From Magnaporthiopsis rhizophila (Eukaryota > Ascomycota > Sordariomycetes > Magnaporthales > Magnaporthaceae), in contig PYSS01000059.1 in the NCBI GenBank assembly GCA_003049465.1, positions 170,601 to 234,600 on the forward strand: DNA of 64,000 nucleotides, in the 5' to 3' direction. The notes under the pieces are model-generated. The model ran no database searches. It saw only the letters and a program-made list of their open reading frames with translations, and was not told the DNA's origin. This document shows positions 21,820 to 33,007 of this stretch, piece after piece (position 1 is the first letter of the stretch; each line of letters opens with the position of its first letter). The translations under genes were made by a program, and so were the position numbers.

Positions 21820-22845
21820 ATGCCTTCCAAAAAGATCATTGCCGTCGTCGCCGCGACGGGAAACCAGGGGTCATCCGTAGCCGGGACCTTTCTCGCCACA
21901 CCTGGCTGGCATGTTCGGTGTCTAACACGAGATCCAGCCTCCCCCAAAGCGTCCGAACTCGCATCCATCGGCGCCGAGGTGGTGCAGGCAGACCTTGCCG
22001 ATCCTGCCTCGCTCTCCCGCGCCTTCCAAGGAGCACACGCCATATTCGTCAACACCGACTTCTGGCGCCCTTACCTGGCCGCCCTCGGCGTGTCGTCATA
22101 CGAGGAAGCATGGAAGGCGTCCGCTTCCGACACCTCGGGCGAAGCCCGCAAGACTGGTTTCGACACCGAGGTGCTGCACGGCCGAAACGCAGCCGACGCC
22201 GCCGCCGCCGTACCTACCCTTGAGCGGTTTATCTACTCGGCCCTACCATCCATGAAGGCCGCGTCTGGTGGCAAGTATCCTCATTGTTTACACTGGGAGG
22301 GCAAGGCCGCCATCGTGGACTACATCCTGCGTTCGGACACAGAGCCGCTGCGGTCCCTCGCATCCAAGACGTCCATGCTGTACCTGGGCGCGTATAACAC
22401 AAACGCCTTCCTCATGCCCAGGCCCAGCGCCAACAGGCCTGGCGAGTACTCGCTCATGGTGCCGTGCGGTCGAGACACGCGGCTGCCCATTGTCGATCCG
22501 GTCAAATCGACGGGCCCGTTTGTGCGCGCGCTGGTCGAGCACGAGAAGCCCGGCACGAAGCTCTTCGCCTACGACCGCGACAGCGACCTGACCATCGGCG
22601 AGGCCATGGATGTCTGGTGCCGCGTGACAGGGAAAAAGTCGACGCTGGTGGAGGTGACGGAGGAGGAGATGCATGGGCTCACGGGTTTGCCGTACGAGGT
22701 CCTGGATGGGCCGGCGCACATTGGGGAGTTTGGATATATGGCGGGGGTCGAGGGGGTTATAGAGCCCGGGCAGCTCAGGGTGCCTGTGGAGACGCGCAGC
22801 TACGAGGAGTTTCTCAGGGAGCGGCCTGTGGAGGAGCTACTTTAA
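21820..22845 (+). CDS. NmrA-like NAD(P)-binding protein
   Basis: Single-exon protein of 341 residues with an N-terminal Rossmann fold: IIAVVAATGNQGSSVAGTFL (residues 6-25) holds the GXXGXXG-type dinucleotide motif, followed by a VRCLTRDP strand end with an Arg suited to NADP(H). The rest matches the atypical short-chain dehydrogenase NmrA group: LERFIYSALPSMK, a KYPHCLHWEGKAAIVDYI helix, and a C-terminal substrate-like lobe. The catalytic YXXXK of true dehydrogenases is not evident, so a redox sensor or regulator is more likely than an enzyme. In fungi such proteins can control nitrogen or redox-responsive transcription. Its position among permease genes fits that but does not prove it. A short leader with TTCTTGTTAAT precedes the ATG. 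Confidence 0.88.
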   Translation: MPSKKIIAVVAATGNQGSSVAGTFLATPGWHVRCLTRDPASPKASELASIGAEVVQADLADPASLSRAFQGAHAIFVNTDFWRPYLAALGVSSYEEAWKASASDTSGEARKTGFDTEVLHGRNAADAAAAVPTLERFIYSALPSMKAASGGKYPHCLHWEGKAAIVDYILRSDTEPLRSLASKTSMLYLGAYNTNAFLMPRPSANRPGEYSLMVPCGRDTRLPIVDPVKSTGPFVRALVEHEKPGTKLFAYDRDSDLTIGEAMDVWCRVTGKKSTLVEVTEEEMHGLTGLPYEVLDGPAHIGEFGYMAGVEGVIEPGQLRVPVETRSYEEFLRERPVEELL

Positions 22846-25040
22846 CCGCATGGACTATTTAAAGCGTGGAACTGATGTCTTCAGTGATGTATTTCTAGGA
22901 CGCAAAAACATGGCGAGAGGTTTTTAATAGACAAGAGACGTTATTTTTAGATCCAAAAAAAAAAAAAAAAAAAAAAGAAAAGTAAATTCAGCCGAAAATA
23001 CATCCCACACGGGTTCTGGATGGGCATACGTCACAGCCACGTGATCACTGCCCGGCCAACACCAGCTAGATTGCGAGGTTTCCAGAAACGTCGCCCATCG
23101 TCATCTATCGATCTTCTTGCCCAAACTTCTCCATGTCACTCGCCTTGAGGTCCCACTGGCAAAGACTCCGGCCCGGGACTCTGGTTCCAGCCGTCCATCC
23201 TTGGATTCTCACCGTCCTCGCGGATCCGGAAGATTCCCTTTCACATACGTCAAGGCCACATGGGCTCGGTCACGGAAACCGCGTGCTAGTCTGGCCAACT
23301 TCCCTGCTTCCTTTCTGACTGATGGCTGCTTCCAAGATTGCCACGGCCAGGGCCCGGCGATCCAGGACGCCGTCCAAGCCGCCAGGCGGTGATGTTAAAC
23401 GGGTTAATGATGCGGGTGTTCACGTGCCGTACACGTGCGCCCTGCCCGGTGGCAAATACCAGGCCGTCCTTTTGCCCGACAAGCTGCGCCGGACAAGCAC
23501 TTGGCCACCGCAGCCTGCGTACGTTGGAATCTCCTACGGCGTCCAGTCGATCCAGCTTGGCCGCCTCGGCCGGAAATTTGGGGAAAGTTGGCTGCCACTC
23601 TCCAGCGCGGCTGGCCAAGCCCCGACGGTGAGCAAACACCAGCGAACGAGAGCCGTGGGCCACTCGTATGACGAGCCTGGGCGTTCTCGGCGACCCAGTC
23701 CACTGAGCGGGAACCCCCGCCTTGGGTCTTTTACCCCGTTTTTCCCCCAATATCGGCCGCTGAACCCGTCCCCACCGCAACCCCAACGGCGAGCGCCAAC
23801 GCCATCTCTTCCTCTCTCCCCGCGGGGAATGCCATGTTCCCACCTCTGGCTCCGCTCTCGTTCCTCTCCTCCCTCTCCCCTGCCAATAGCTCACCTTGCT
23901 TCCCAGCTGCCGCCATCCGCTGCCTCAAGCCGTCTTACCGAATCCATCAGCACAACGGCCCGCGCGCTTCGGCCATGCGGCGATTTTATTCCGCATTGGT
24001 GGGGCTGTCACTGATTGTGCTCATCCGCTGATAGCTGCAGTCTTATAAATATCCGTTTTGACGGCGCAGTGGCCGTGGCAACGACGGCTGACACCGCGCT
24101 GAACGTTGCACTTGGCTGTTCGACAGAAGAACAAGAGCGACGATATTGGGAACAGCCTAACACGGATGGTTGCGGCCCGTGGGGTACCCTACTTGTATAT
24201 ACGGGTGCCATAGCACAATCCATGCACCCGTTCTCCCAACAGCAGCCGCCGCTGACGGCATGGTTCTCTAGGCAGAGAGGTCGTGGCCTGGGTGGCTGCA
24301 GCGCCAGAGCGAAGACTTTGGTCGACGCAACGCGCCGAGAGTCTGGGCGCGACGCAAGATGACGGTCCACCAACGGCGGCGCCATCGGGCAAAGGGCAGG
24401 ATTCATCTTCCAAGAAACACTTACACGATCACATGGCCTGGGTGGGCATTGGCGTTATCCTCGGCGCGGGGAATGGCACGCAGAGCAGATCACCTCCAGA
24501 CTGTCTGCTGCCATCTATCTGCCCTTTCACCTGCCTCCTCCGGTTGATGGCTCAAAAGCCTGAGTCTCCACCAACAATGCTGGGCTCCGTTTGCCCGGCG
24601 ACTTTCAGCGGCCCGCCAAGTCGCCAAGCGTGGATTGTCGACCCCTTTTTTCGGCTCTCCGCGATGGCAGATGGACGATGGGTCTGGCAAAACGGGTCAT
24701 AATCTGCCTAATCCGCGAGAGCTCCATTGCGAGCTGTGATGACGGTTCGCCTCCGCGGAGCCGCGTGATAAAGTCCTCGCCCCCTTCGCTTGCCGTCCCA
24801 GCAGGCCCGACTTTGCTCTCTCCTTCAGCCAGTTTTGCGGTCTGCCACGTCTTTTTTCCCCTCGTCCTGGTAGCTGCTGCTCAGTCAATCCTTGCTGTTG
24901 GTTGTGTTGCTTTTCTTTTCGTGGCACTGTGGGCGAGACTCGTTCTCATCCTCCCCGTGCCCTGTTTTACATCCACTGGCCCTTCCACTTCTCTTCTCCC
25001 ATAACATATATACGCAACACGCAAGAGACGACTGTACACC
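22846..25040. promoter_or_regulatory. Long intergenic region before the second Dal5-type permease
   Basis: 2.2 kb without a supported gene. There is an A run at about 22953-22975 after the NmrA stop. Mid-region GC-rich frames overlap on both strands and look like noise. A TTATAAATA box lies near 24043-24051. A pyrimidine-rich leader with ATATATACGCAACACGC runs just before the ATG at 25041. Probably an extended regulatory region of the permease. Confidence 0.4.
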
Positions 25041-26724
25041 ATGGCGGGGGACAAGACGCTCAACAATGGGCTTCCCGCCAGCCACCAGGGTGGCGAGAAG
25101 GACTCGTCGCGCAACGGCTCGGACGACATGTCGCCCGATGTCAAGCGGCTCGAGCAGGCGCCGCCCGGCTACGGCGAGGTTCTCGTCGACAAGGAGAGGG
25201 AAAAGCACATCACCAAGAAGCTCGACAAGCGCATCGTGCCCATGGTCATGTGGGTGTACTTGATGAACATGATGGACCGAGGTGAGACTTGTCCGCCCGC
25301 CGTTATCGGAATTTATTACTCCAGCAAGCTAACCTCTCCTAGTCAACATTGGCAATGCCCGTCTGTTCGGTCTTGAGCAGGAGCTTGGGCTGACCGGCGG
25401 CCAGTTCCAGCTGGCCGTGTCGGTGCTCTTCATCACATATTGCGTAAGTTGCTGCCTCTAGAGCCTAGCCGTAGAAAAGGAATACGGCAGAGAAACCTGA
25501 TACTGACGGTGACATCTGCCCGCCACATAGCTGTTCGAGGCTCCCTCAAACATGATCATCAAGAAGCTGCAGCCCGCCTACTACCTGACCGGCCTCACCC
25601 TCGTTTGGGGAATCATCGCCACCTTTTCTGCCTTCGTCCAGAACTTTGCTGGTCTCGTTACCTGCCGTCTTCTGCTCGGTCTGTTCGAGGCCGGCTTTTT
25701 CCCCGGCGTCGTGCTCTACCTGAGCATGTTCTACGGCCGCCGCAGCCTGGCGCTGAGGATCGCCCTCTTCTACGGCACCGCTGCCCTGTCCGGTGCCGCT
25801 GGCGGCTTTGTGGCCTACGGCATCAGCTTCATCGATGGAGCCCGGGGCTGGCGCGCGTGGCGTTGGATCATCCTGATCAACGCCCTGCCTACCATCGTCA
25901 CGGGCCTGATCATCCCTTTTGTGCTGCCCAACAGTCCGGAGACGGCAAAGTTCCTGGACGAGAGCGAGAAGCGCGACCTGGTGCTTATCCACGAGCGGCA
26001 GGTCGGCCGCGCCGATAACTTGAGAAACATTCACAAGAGCGACGTCATCGACGGCCTCAAGGACTGGACCACCTGGGCGTACTGCTTCGCGCTTTTCCCG
26101 CAGCTCGTCATGCTCTACAGCTTCGTGGTGTTCCTGCCCACCATCATCCGCGCCTTCGGCACCTGGTCCGACGCCGAGGTCCAGGCCCTGACCATCCCGC
26201 CCTACATCTTCGGCGCCATCATCTATGTCATCTGCGCGCACCTGAGCGACAAGACGCAGCGCCGCGGCTACTTCGTCATGGGCGCCATCGTGTCGGCCAT
26301 GGTGGGCTACGGTTTGCTGCTGTCGCACGCCGGTGCCGGCGTCAGCTACACGGGTTGCTTCTTTGTGACTGTCGGCATCTTCCTGTCGGCCGGCATATCG
26401 TTCGCGTGGGTGCCGACCAACAACCCGCGCTACGGCAAGCGCGCCATCTCGACGGGCCTGCACTTGACCATTGGCAACTCGTCCGGTGTCGTCTCGCCAT
26501 TCCTCTTCACGCCAGATGAGCACGGCCGCTTTACCCCCGGCTACGGCGCCAGCATCGGCTTGCTGTGCGTTTCGCTCATCCTCAACATCGTCCTTCACCT
26601 CCACTTTAAGCGCCAGAACAAGCTGCGCGACCAGGGCAAGCAGGACCACTTCATGGAGGGCAAGACGCAGCTCGAGATCGAGGCCATGGGCGAGGAGAGC
26701 CCGCTTTTCCGATTCGCCACGTGA
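25041..26724 (+). CDS. MFS permease, Dal5/Tna1 (allantoate-nicotinate) type
   Basis: Plasma-membrane organic-anion permease of 511 residues. Three exons, 25041-25281, 25343-25443 and 25531-26724, give the continuous segment NMMDRVNIGNARLFGLEQEL, which is the span 1 signature of the family (D-R-X-N-I-G-N). Further marks: FITYCLFEAPSNMIIKK in span 2, CRLLLGLFEAGFFPGVVLYLSM in span 4, RRSLALRIALFY, and LPNSPETAKFLDESEK at the central loop. In the second half are PPYIFGAIIYVICAHLSDKTQRRG and NNPRYGKRAISTG. The fit to nicotinic acid or allantoate-like transporters is good; the exact substrate is not readable. The C-terminal tail is acidic. Intron spacing is regular (61 and 87 bp). Confidence 0.92.
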
Positions 26725-27111
26725 TGGGGTCTTGGACGTCGACCGAGGGTGAGATCGTGGGGATGTCTTGTAGCGTTGTTGGAGACGTGGAAAAATGTCC
26801 CACCGGCGCCTGTTTTGGCTAGATTTGTGTTTCTTGGTTTCGCCTGCTCGTCCAGGTTGCTTTGTGGAACCGAATACTAGCCTCTTGTCGATATCAACAC
26901 TGCCCCCGAGGTTCGGCGATGTATATAGAAAGGCAACGAGCAAAGAACTTGGCACCTGTTCCCCTCGCCGGCAAGGCACCGTGGAGAAGCGGGGCAGAGC
27001 GGCATCCAGACCCCGCTCCCTGAATCCACCCCGCTGCCATCCCTCTCCGTCGTTCTTCGACGTGACCTGAACGGGCTTTGGTCTGGTCAAACTAGAAGGT
27101 GCTCAAGTGCC
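26725..27111. other. Intergenic spacer
   Basis: 387 bp; 3' flank of the permease and upstream region of the next + strand gene. No coding frame supported. Confidence 0.4.
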
Positions 27112-29206
27112 ATGCCTCGATTGAGACGTGAGGGTGGGCCGGATGCCAAAGTCCTCGGATCGTCGATTGTGGGCATCCTGCGGCACCTGACCAAAGTCGA
27201 CAAGGCAATCGACGAGATCGAGCAGGCAATCTCTCTTCCAGTCGATGCCCTAAGTCTCCGGAAATGGATCGACTATGCCCAACGGGTTTTTCCGAATCAC
27301 CCACTCAGGCACCACTTCAGCTTGTCTCCGGCCATCGCCTTCTTGCGGGATCCAGCAAGGCAGGGCATCGAGCTTTCAGCCGCCGAGCTGGAATATGTCT
27401 GGTCTCTCGTGCGGACGGTTCTGCTGGAAACGACAATAGTCGACACGGTGAGCCGCAGCGCCCAAGGGTTTTTGGTGGTGCCTTTGTGGTCTGCGGTGGA
27501 AGATGGAAACGCGGTGGAGTCCCTGCGACTTGAAGTGCTGCTTCCCAACGGGGAGCGGCCAGAGGCGATTCTTGCAAATCGGCTGTTTGCCCAGAGCTAG
27601 AAGAGGCGCTGCTCGCATTCCAAAACGCGCTTTCCATCTGCGACGAGCACCCGGACTTTCCACGGCCGTCGCGCTACCGCTGGGACGTGCTCGTCGAGAT
27701 CGGCTACGCGCACCGCAAGGTTGGGCGCCTTAACGAAGCGAGGCGGTGCTTCCAAGAGGCGTTGAAGCAGGACGGGCCGCTCGGACCGAGGCTGACCCTG
27801 GCCCTCATCCAGAACCAGCAGACGGATAAGGGTGGCTACCGGCGGGCACTTCAGGAACAGTATGAGGCTGCCAGAAGTGCGGGCTCCAAGGACGAGATGG
27901 GGCGGGCCGTTGGAAACCTGGGCATCGAGAACCACCGGCTGTTCCTCGTTAACCAAAAGCCCGAGACCCTGGCACTGGCTATGCGTCAGCAGCACGAGTG
28001 CATTGAGCTGTGTCGCCAGGTGCGGGAGGAGATCGCCGACAGATCATCGATGTCGGCACGAACCAACACTGGCCGCGAGTCCACCGCGTACGCATATCTG
28101 TCGCTGGGACACGCGGCCCGGGGAGAGGTGCAGGAGGCTATTTTGACCGCGTTGCAGAGCCAGAGGCTGGCGTTCGACTCGGGAGATAAATCCAAGCTCG
28201 CGTTCTCGCGCCTCGTCTACGGCCGGCCGCTGCTCCTCGCCGGCCGGCGCGACGAGGCGCTGCAGCAGTTTAACCCGGCGGACGGCTACTCCCCGCTTGC
28301 CGCGCTGGCCAAGGCGCCGTTGAAACAGCATGTGCAATACATGGGCGAGATGATCGAGGCGGGCGCCGACGTGATGCTGCGCGATCCGAACGGCTACTCG
28401 GCGCTCGACCATGCCGTCTACAGCGGCTACGGGGAACACCGAAAGCTGCTGGAACGGGCAATACGCCGGCAGTTTGGCGCCGCGGAGCTCGAGGCGCAGC
28501 TGTCCGAGGCGATCCTACGCAGGGACTACCGCGAGATGTTCCAGGCGATCTTGCGGCCGGTGCTGCTGCAGCCTGATGGATACCCGAGCATTAGGCGGCT
28601 GCGGGATGTGTATGCTCAGATGCTGGCTGGTGATGGGGACAAGGCGGCGAGGTTCGACAGGATGAAGTATGTGCGCTTCGACGACTTTGCCTGGAATGGG
28701 AGGCTGCCCAAGTCGACGGATGGGTTGACGCGGTACTATGAGAGGAGTGAAAAGGACAACTTTATCATTTTTATTTCGTACACGTGGACGAAACGGCAGC
28801 CGGGCGAGGAGCTTGTCTCGCCCGACGACGCGGAGAACACAAAGTACGGAGGTATTTTGAACGCTGTGGAGGACTGGATCGAGCTACACCCGGACACGGA
28901 ACAAAGCAAGATCTGCATATGGCTGGTAAGCTAGGTACTCCCTTTGGCCGGGGAGAGGGAACCGAGACCGGCTGGCTAAACAGAAGACAGGACTGGGCCT
29001 GTATCGGCCAGGTAGACACCGACGAGCAGGCACGCGGGGTCGCAGCCCTGCCCATGTGCATCACGCAGTGCGACGCCATGATCAGCATGGTCGACGACAG
29101 CTACTACGAGCGCGCCTGGTGCTGCGTCGAGGTGCTGGCAATGCAGCGGCTGCAAAAGTCGTACGGCACGCGGGCAGAGAGCCCGACATTGCTGCGGCAA
29201 AGGTGA
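27112..29206 (+). CDS. TPR / ankyrin-like / TIR-like domain protein, with frame problem near the 3' end
   Basis: Possible signalling or self-recognition protein of about 626 residues. Best model: exons 27112-27447, 27597-28925 and 28991-29206. The second intron (GTAAGC to ACAG) is firm. The first (GTGAGC to CAGAG) is proposed because the frame must change between 27530 and 27600. Residues about 112-330 are TPR-like helices (EIGYAHRKVGRLNEARRCFQ). An ankyrin-like pair follows (residues about 335-390, ADVMLRDPNGYSALDHAVY). From about 497 there is a TIR-like fold: FIIFISYTWTK, WACIGQVDTDE, ALPMCITQCDAMISMVDDSY, then YERAWCCVEVLAMQRL. This set is characteristic of a fungal TIR-like family. After KSYG the frame stops, but the next frame (to 29286) continues with SDRPKLAFLDRQ, which looks like the family's usual C-terminus. 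A short AG-repeat slip is the likely cause: real mutation, sequencing error or an unseen splice. Confidence 0.75.
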
Positions 29207-29365
29207 CCTTTGATAGCGACAGGCCGAAGCTGGCATTTCTGGACCGGCAGGTGAAGCTTTTGGATAGGACGATGGGGGACGAGTGACAGTGATGGGATGA
29301 GAGTACGGAAAAGAATCTTTTGGCTGAGTGTGCCACGCAAACCGCAGCTATCATTTTACGCCAAC

Positions 29366-29370
<5 letters not shown>

Positions 29371-29398
<28 letters not shown>
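29371..29398. repeat. A28 homopolymer
   Basis: Poly-A run between two converging genes, about 165 bp after the TIR-like frame stops. Confidence 0.9.
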
Positions 29399-29400
<2 letters not shown>

Positions 29401-29402
29401 GT

Positions 29403-30503
29403 CTATCGCCGCCGTCTCTGCAAAGCGTACATCTCAGCAGTAACCGCCCACGCCCAAACCTCGCCTCCATCATCATTAGCCTCTTTCAAATCGCAAACGG
29501 CGGGTTTCTTCCGCAGCGCGTGGCCTAGGCCCAACAGCTCGGCCGGAGGCGCCCGACTGTGGCTCCGGGTGGCAGGGATGTGCCTTGCGGGCTGCGGCGG
29601 CTCGGCAGGTCCCGGAAGCTGGCCATTGGCTGGCGAGCGCACGCTTCCCGCAACGCTAAAAGAAACCCCCGACATGCGACTGTAACTGCTCCCCGCAGAG
29701 TCAGACCTTTCTCTGTACGCCGGTTTCCTCGACATGTCCACGAATGGGGGCGGCCCTTCGTCCCGTGGGCCGATGGTGGCGCCCGGGAAGGCGTCTAGTG
29801 CCGCCCTCTCCCGCCGGCGACTGCCGCTTCTCCTGGCGTCCCGCGCGGGGGTGTCGTGTCGTGGCGAGCATGGCGACGCCGTCCTGGGTGGTGTGGGGAT
29901 GTGACAGATTGTGATGCGGCCTGTTCTGCTGCCCGCCGGCGTCCACGATCGCGCCTTGGAGTTGGCGGTGTTCTGCCGCGAGGTCGGGCGTGGTGGAGGG
30001 CCCATGCTGTGCGAGAATACTCGTTTTTCCGCCTGGCTGTTTGCGGGCTCACGAGTCGTCCGCCTCCCTCGGCTTCCATCGCCCGTGCTAGTCCCTGGCT
30101 GCCCAGGCGGCGGGGTCCAGAGGTGGTGAGGAGGAATTAGGAGCTGGGGCTCCGCGGGTGTGAGTTGCGTGCGGTGGTTGCCAGGGATGTTGTGCGCGCG
30201 CCGGACTGGACTGGCGCGGCGGCGGAGATGGTCGGGAGAGAAGGGATGTTGATAGCGAGAACAAGGCGGGCTTGGTGGGGGGCTTGGAGGAAACAGCGGC
30301 GGCCGGAGGTGCGGCTTTGGTCTGCGGTTGAAGCCGCTGGGCGCCGTGTTGAGATCATCCTGGCTGTCGACCGCGCCGTGGCTGTAAAGGATCGACCACC
30401 GGGGTGCGTATTCGTCCATGGGCGTACGGTCGAGGAAGTCGAACGGCCACTTGTGGATGCCCGGGCAGGCACCCGACAGGTCAAAGTAGTAGGTCATCTG
30501 CAT
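29403..30503 (-). CDS. Hypothetical proline/arginine-rich disordered protein
   Basis: Open frame of 366 residues from the ATG at 30503. I do not recognise a family. The N-terminus has ordinary protein character: TYYFDLSGACPGIHKWPFDF, then TPMDEYAPRWSILYSHG. The middle is dominated by Pro, Arg, Ser and His with repeated PP steps, and the C-terminus is basic (LQRRRR). No signal peptide, span or domain is visible. The frame extends 22 codons upstream of the chosen ATG without another ATG. It converges with the TIR-like gene. Overlapping + strand frames exist but have poorer composition. It could be part of a larger spliced gene or a chance frame in GC-rich DNA. Confidence 0.45.
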   Translation of the reverse strand: MQMTYYFDLSGACPGIHKWPFDFLDRTPMDEYAPRWSILYSHGAVDSQDDLNTAPSGFNRRPKPHLRPPLFPPSPPPSPPCSRYQHPFSPDHLRRRASPVRRAHNIPGNHRTQLTPAEPQLLIPPHHLWTPPPGQPGTSTGDGSRGRRTTREPANSQAEKRVFSHSMGPPPRPTSRQNTANSKARSWTPAGSRTGRITICHIPTPPRTASPCSPRHDTPARDARRSGSRRRERAALDAFPGATIGPRDEGPPPFVDMSRKPAYRERSDSAGSSYSRMSGVSFSVAGSVRSPANGQLPGPAEPPQPARHIPATRSHSRAPPAELLGLGHALRKKPAVCDLKEANDDGGEVWAWAVTAEMYALQRRRR

Positions 30504-31413
30504 CGTCTGGCGGCTGGAGAGGGAAACGGGTGTCGTGGCTGCTTTTGTTGTTGTGTTGGAGCATCCCAAAAGGAAAGACTTGTTGGCGACGCCAGTTCCA
30601 TTTCTTATTTCTATTCTCCCGGTATGCCGCCATGGATGTACCTTCCATTTGCCGCAGTGAGGCGGAAAGCGGAAGGCCGCTTGACATGCCTCAGAGTTTT
30701 AATATCGTTATACGACAGCAGATATTGCATGACGCCGGGGGCGGTATGCAGAAAGACTCAAGTTTCTCTTTTTCAATCTGCCCGGATCACCCAAGAAGCC
30801 TTACAGCGCCCAATATGGCTTCGCAGAAACCAACCAAACATGGAACGATCTGGGGGTTTCCACAGAACACGCCATGTCGGACTCAGACATTGCAGCCACG
30901 AGTCTACAGCGGGATTTAATAGTTAAAGTTATTACCCAGCTGCAAGACCCTGCATATTTCTTGCCCTACCGACCCGAAAAGGGTTTAAAGTTCGGCAGGC
31001 GTCTGAGTCGGCAGGCGGAGTGCGGGAACCAGCGGGACAATTCGATCATTATAGCTTTACAAACTATTAATGCTGGAAGCGATGGTTTTTTAATATAGCC
31101 TGCGGTATATATAGGTAAACGTGTAAAAAGGAAGAAAAAAAATAGGAAAAAAAAAACAGGAAAAGAAACAGGAAAAAAAAACAGGAAAAGACATAAGAAA
31201 TAAGAAATTTTTTTTTTATTAAAACAAGTTTGGTAATGTATTGCATTTTTTTTTTTTTTTTTTTTTTTACAATTTGCGTGTGGGTGGTGCTCTAGCTGTC
31301 ACATGGGCTGGCCACGTGATAAACGCGTGCTTAAAATTTTGTCGTGTTACTAGCACAGGGACTACGAACCCTCGCGAATCACCGCAAGCAACAAGCACGC
31401 AAGTACGCGCCAA
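30504..31413. other. Intergenic region with A-rich tandem tract
   Basis: Mixed DNA to about 31080, then repeated GGAAAAAAAAACAGGAAAAG-like units (about 31130-31200) and a T run at 31245-31268. A small + strand frame at 30874-31098 has no recognisable features. The end of this spacer is probably the promoter of the PD-(D/E)XK-like gene. Confidence 0.4.
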
Positions 31414-32779
31414 ATGCTTCCTATGGACCTCACGCGTCCTGATATCTTGGAGCGGCTTGCTATTGGAAACGCTGAACGCCCGCTCGGACATCGCAAACGA
31501 AAACGAAGCGCAGACGGCATCGAAACACCAAACTCTACCAATCTCGAAAAGTTGTCCCACGACGAAACCCCACAGCCTGACATGCCGCAGCCGCGCCGAC
31601 AGTCTCTGCCGCCCTCCTCCCCCTCCTCATCCTCCTCCTCCAACGGAAGGCAAAGCAGTCGCGACAGAAATAGGAGGAGGGAGGCGGAATGCGCTGTGGT
31701 GTCGCTGCGCGTCAAATCTCTTGCGAGAGTAGATCTTCGTCAGCATAATGCGCTCCCGGCAGCCTTGCGGGATTTGCAGCGTGACTTGAAGCAGGCCGTC
31801 GTCGGCAAGCCCATTATCTCTTCGTCCCGGAAAGCAGAGATTCTGGCGGCTGGCAGCGATGACGACACCATTCTCGAAACCCACTTCTTCCCTGACACCC
31901 AAGGCCCCGAGTCCCCTGCCTTCAAGGATGTCCTCAAGGTCTGTCGCAGGGCTGGAGAATATGCTACGGGGTCTTTCGACGAGGCTACCTGGCGCGTGGG
32001 TGTTGTATTTCCCCTGCTGGAGCTGGCCATCCCTGACGACGGGGAGCTCATCGTGGTCCCCTGGTTAGTATTACCTTTTTTCATTTCTTTCTCTTCGTCT
32101 GTCGTCTGTCGTCTGTCGTCTTTTATCCTTTTGTCTTTTATCTTTTGTTTTCAAGCTAATTGTTCCCAGCACCCCGGCACGTGTGGTAGATAAGGATCTC
32201 CTCCCTTCAGCATACGACAACGGCAAGATGGTCGACTTCTGCCTCGCGATCGATCCTTCGTGGACTGACCCACTCTACGTGGGTTTGCCGGACACAGACG
32301 CCGTCGAGGCGCTGAGACGCCTTCAAAAGCTGCAGCCCCATCGCACCATCAACCACACCGACTACCAGCCACTGTCCGAGAAGCCGATCGCGCTGAGCAT
32401 CACGGTCAAGCGCGCAAGCGGCAACATGGAAGAGGCCCAAACCCAGCTGAGAGTTTGGCAGTTTGCGCACTGGCAAATGCTGCGTCGCCTGGCCGCGATC
32501 GACTTCGACGGCCATGACCCAACGACGGTCGAGGGGCTCCCTTTTCTCCCTGGTGTTTACATCGTCGGCCACCAGTGGCGCTTCTCGGCCACGACCTGCG
32601 ATATGTTTGGAAGTGTGACTCAATGGATCGACGTCGCTCTCGGGGACACGTCCAGTCCCCATGGCATATATTGTATTGTCTGGAGCCTCCGTCGCATTGC
32701 CACGTACCTAATAGGGGTTTACTGGGAGTGGTTTCAAACACGGCTTTTGCGTCTTGACATATATTCGATCGGTTTTTAA
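31414..32779 (+). CDS. PD-(D/E)XK nuclease-like protein (PDDEXK_12 type), active site altered
   Basis: Protein of 419 residues from two exons, 31414-32063 and 32170-32779 (GTTAGT donor, CCCAG acceptor), joining as codon C217. The N-terminal 100 residues are basic, Ser/Pro-rich and probably disordered. The second half has the layout I associate with the fungal PDDEXK_12 family: PARVVDKDLLP, KMVDFCLAI with D239, NHTDYQPLSEKPIALSI, a helix EEAQTQLRVWQFAHWQMLRR, GLPFLPGVYIVGHQWRF, and GIYCIVWSLRRI. In most members the second motif reads S-I-E-T-K, but here it is S-I-T-V-K (T295, K297), so the catalytic acidic residue is missing and nuclease activity is doubtful. The biological role of the family is not established. 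It tends to be accessory and copy-number variable in fungi (from memory). Confidence 0.75.
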
Positions 32780-33007
32780 GGTCCACGCCACCAGACGCGA
32801 GCCTGTGAGGGTAGGTGGCGTGGCGGCGTAGCTGTAAAGTGGTAGTGACGATTGTCGCCCCTCCAACTCACATGTGACAGCGCGTACCGGTGACGTCATC
32901 GACAAACCCGACTTGCCTCCCCGCGTCCTGGTATAGAGCGACCACCCTAGCCTCAAGCCACCATTCCTGCTCCAAACGGCTCCGCCCTTGACCTGGCGCC
33001 CACCTTT

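Noticed and set aside
23286..24014. Overlapping 200-230 codon frames on both strands
   Set aside because: Low-complexity Arg/Pro/Ser composition, no splice logic, in what looks like an extended promoter.
25546..27090. 514-codon minus-strand frame over the permease gene
   Set aside because: It is antisense to a clear Dal5-type permease; its Asp/Gly/His-rich composition is that of a codon shadow in GC-rich DNA.
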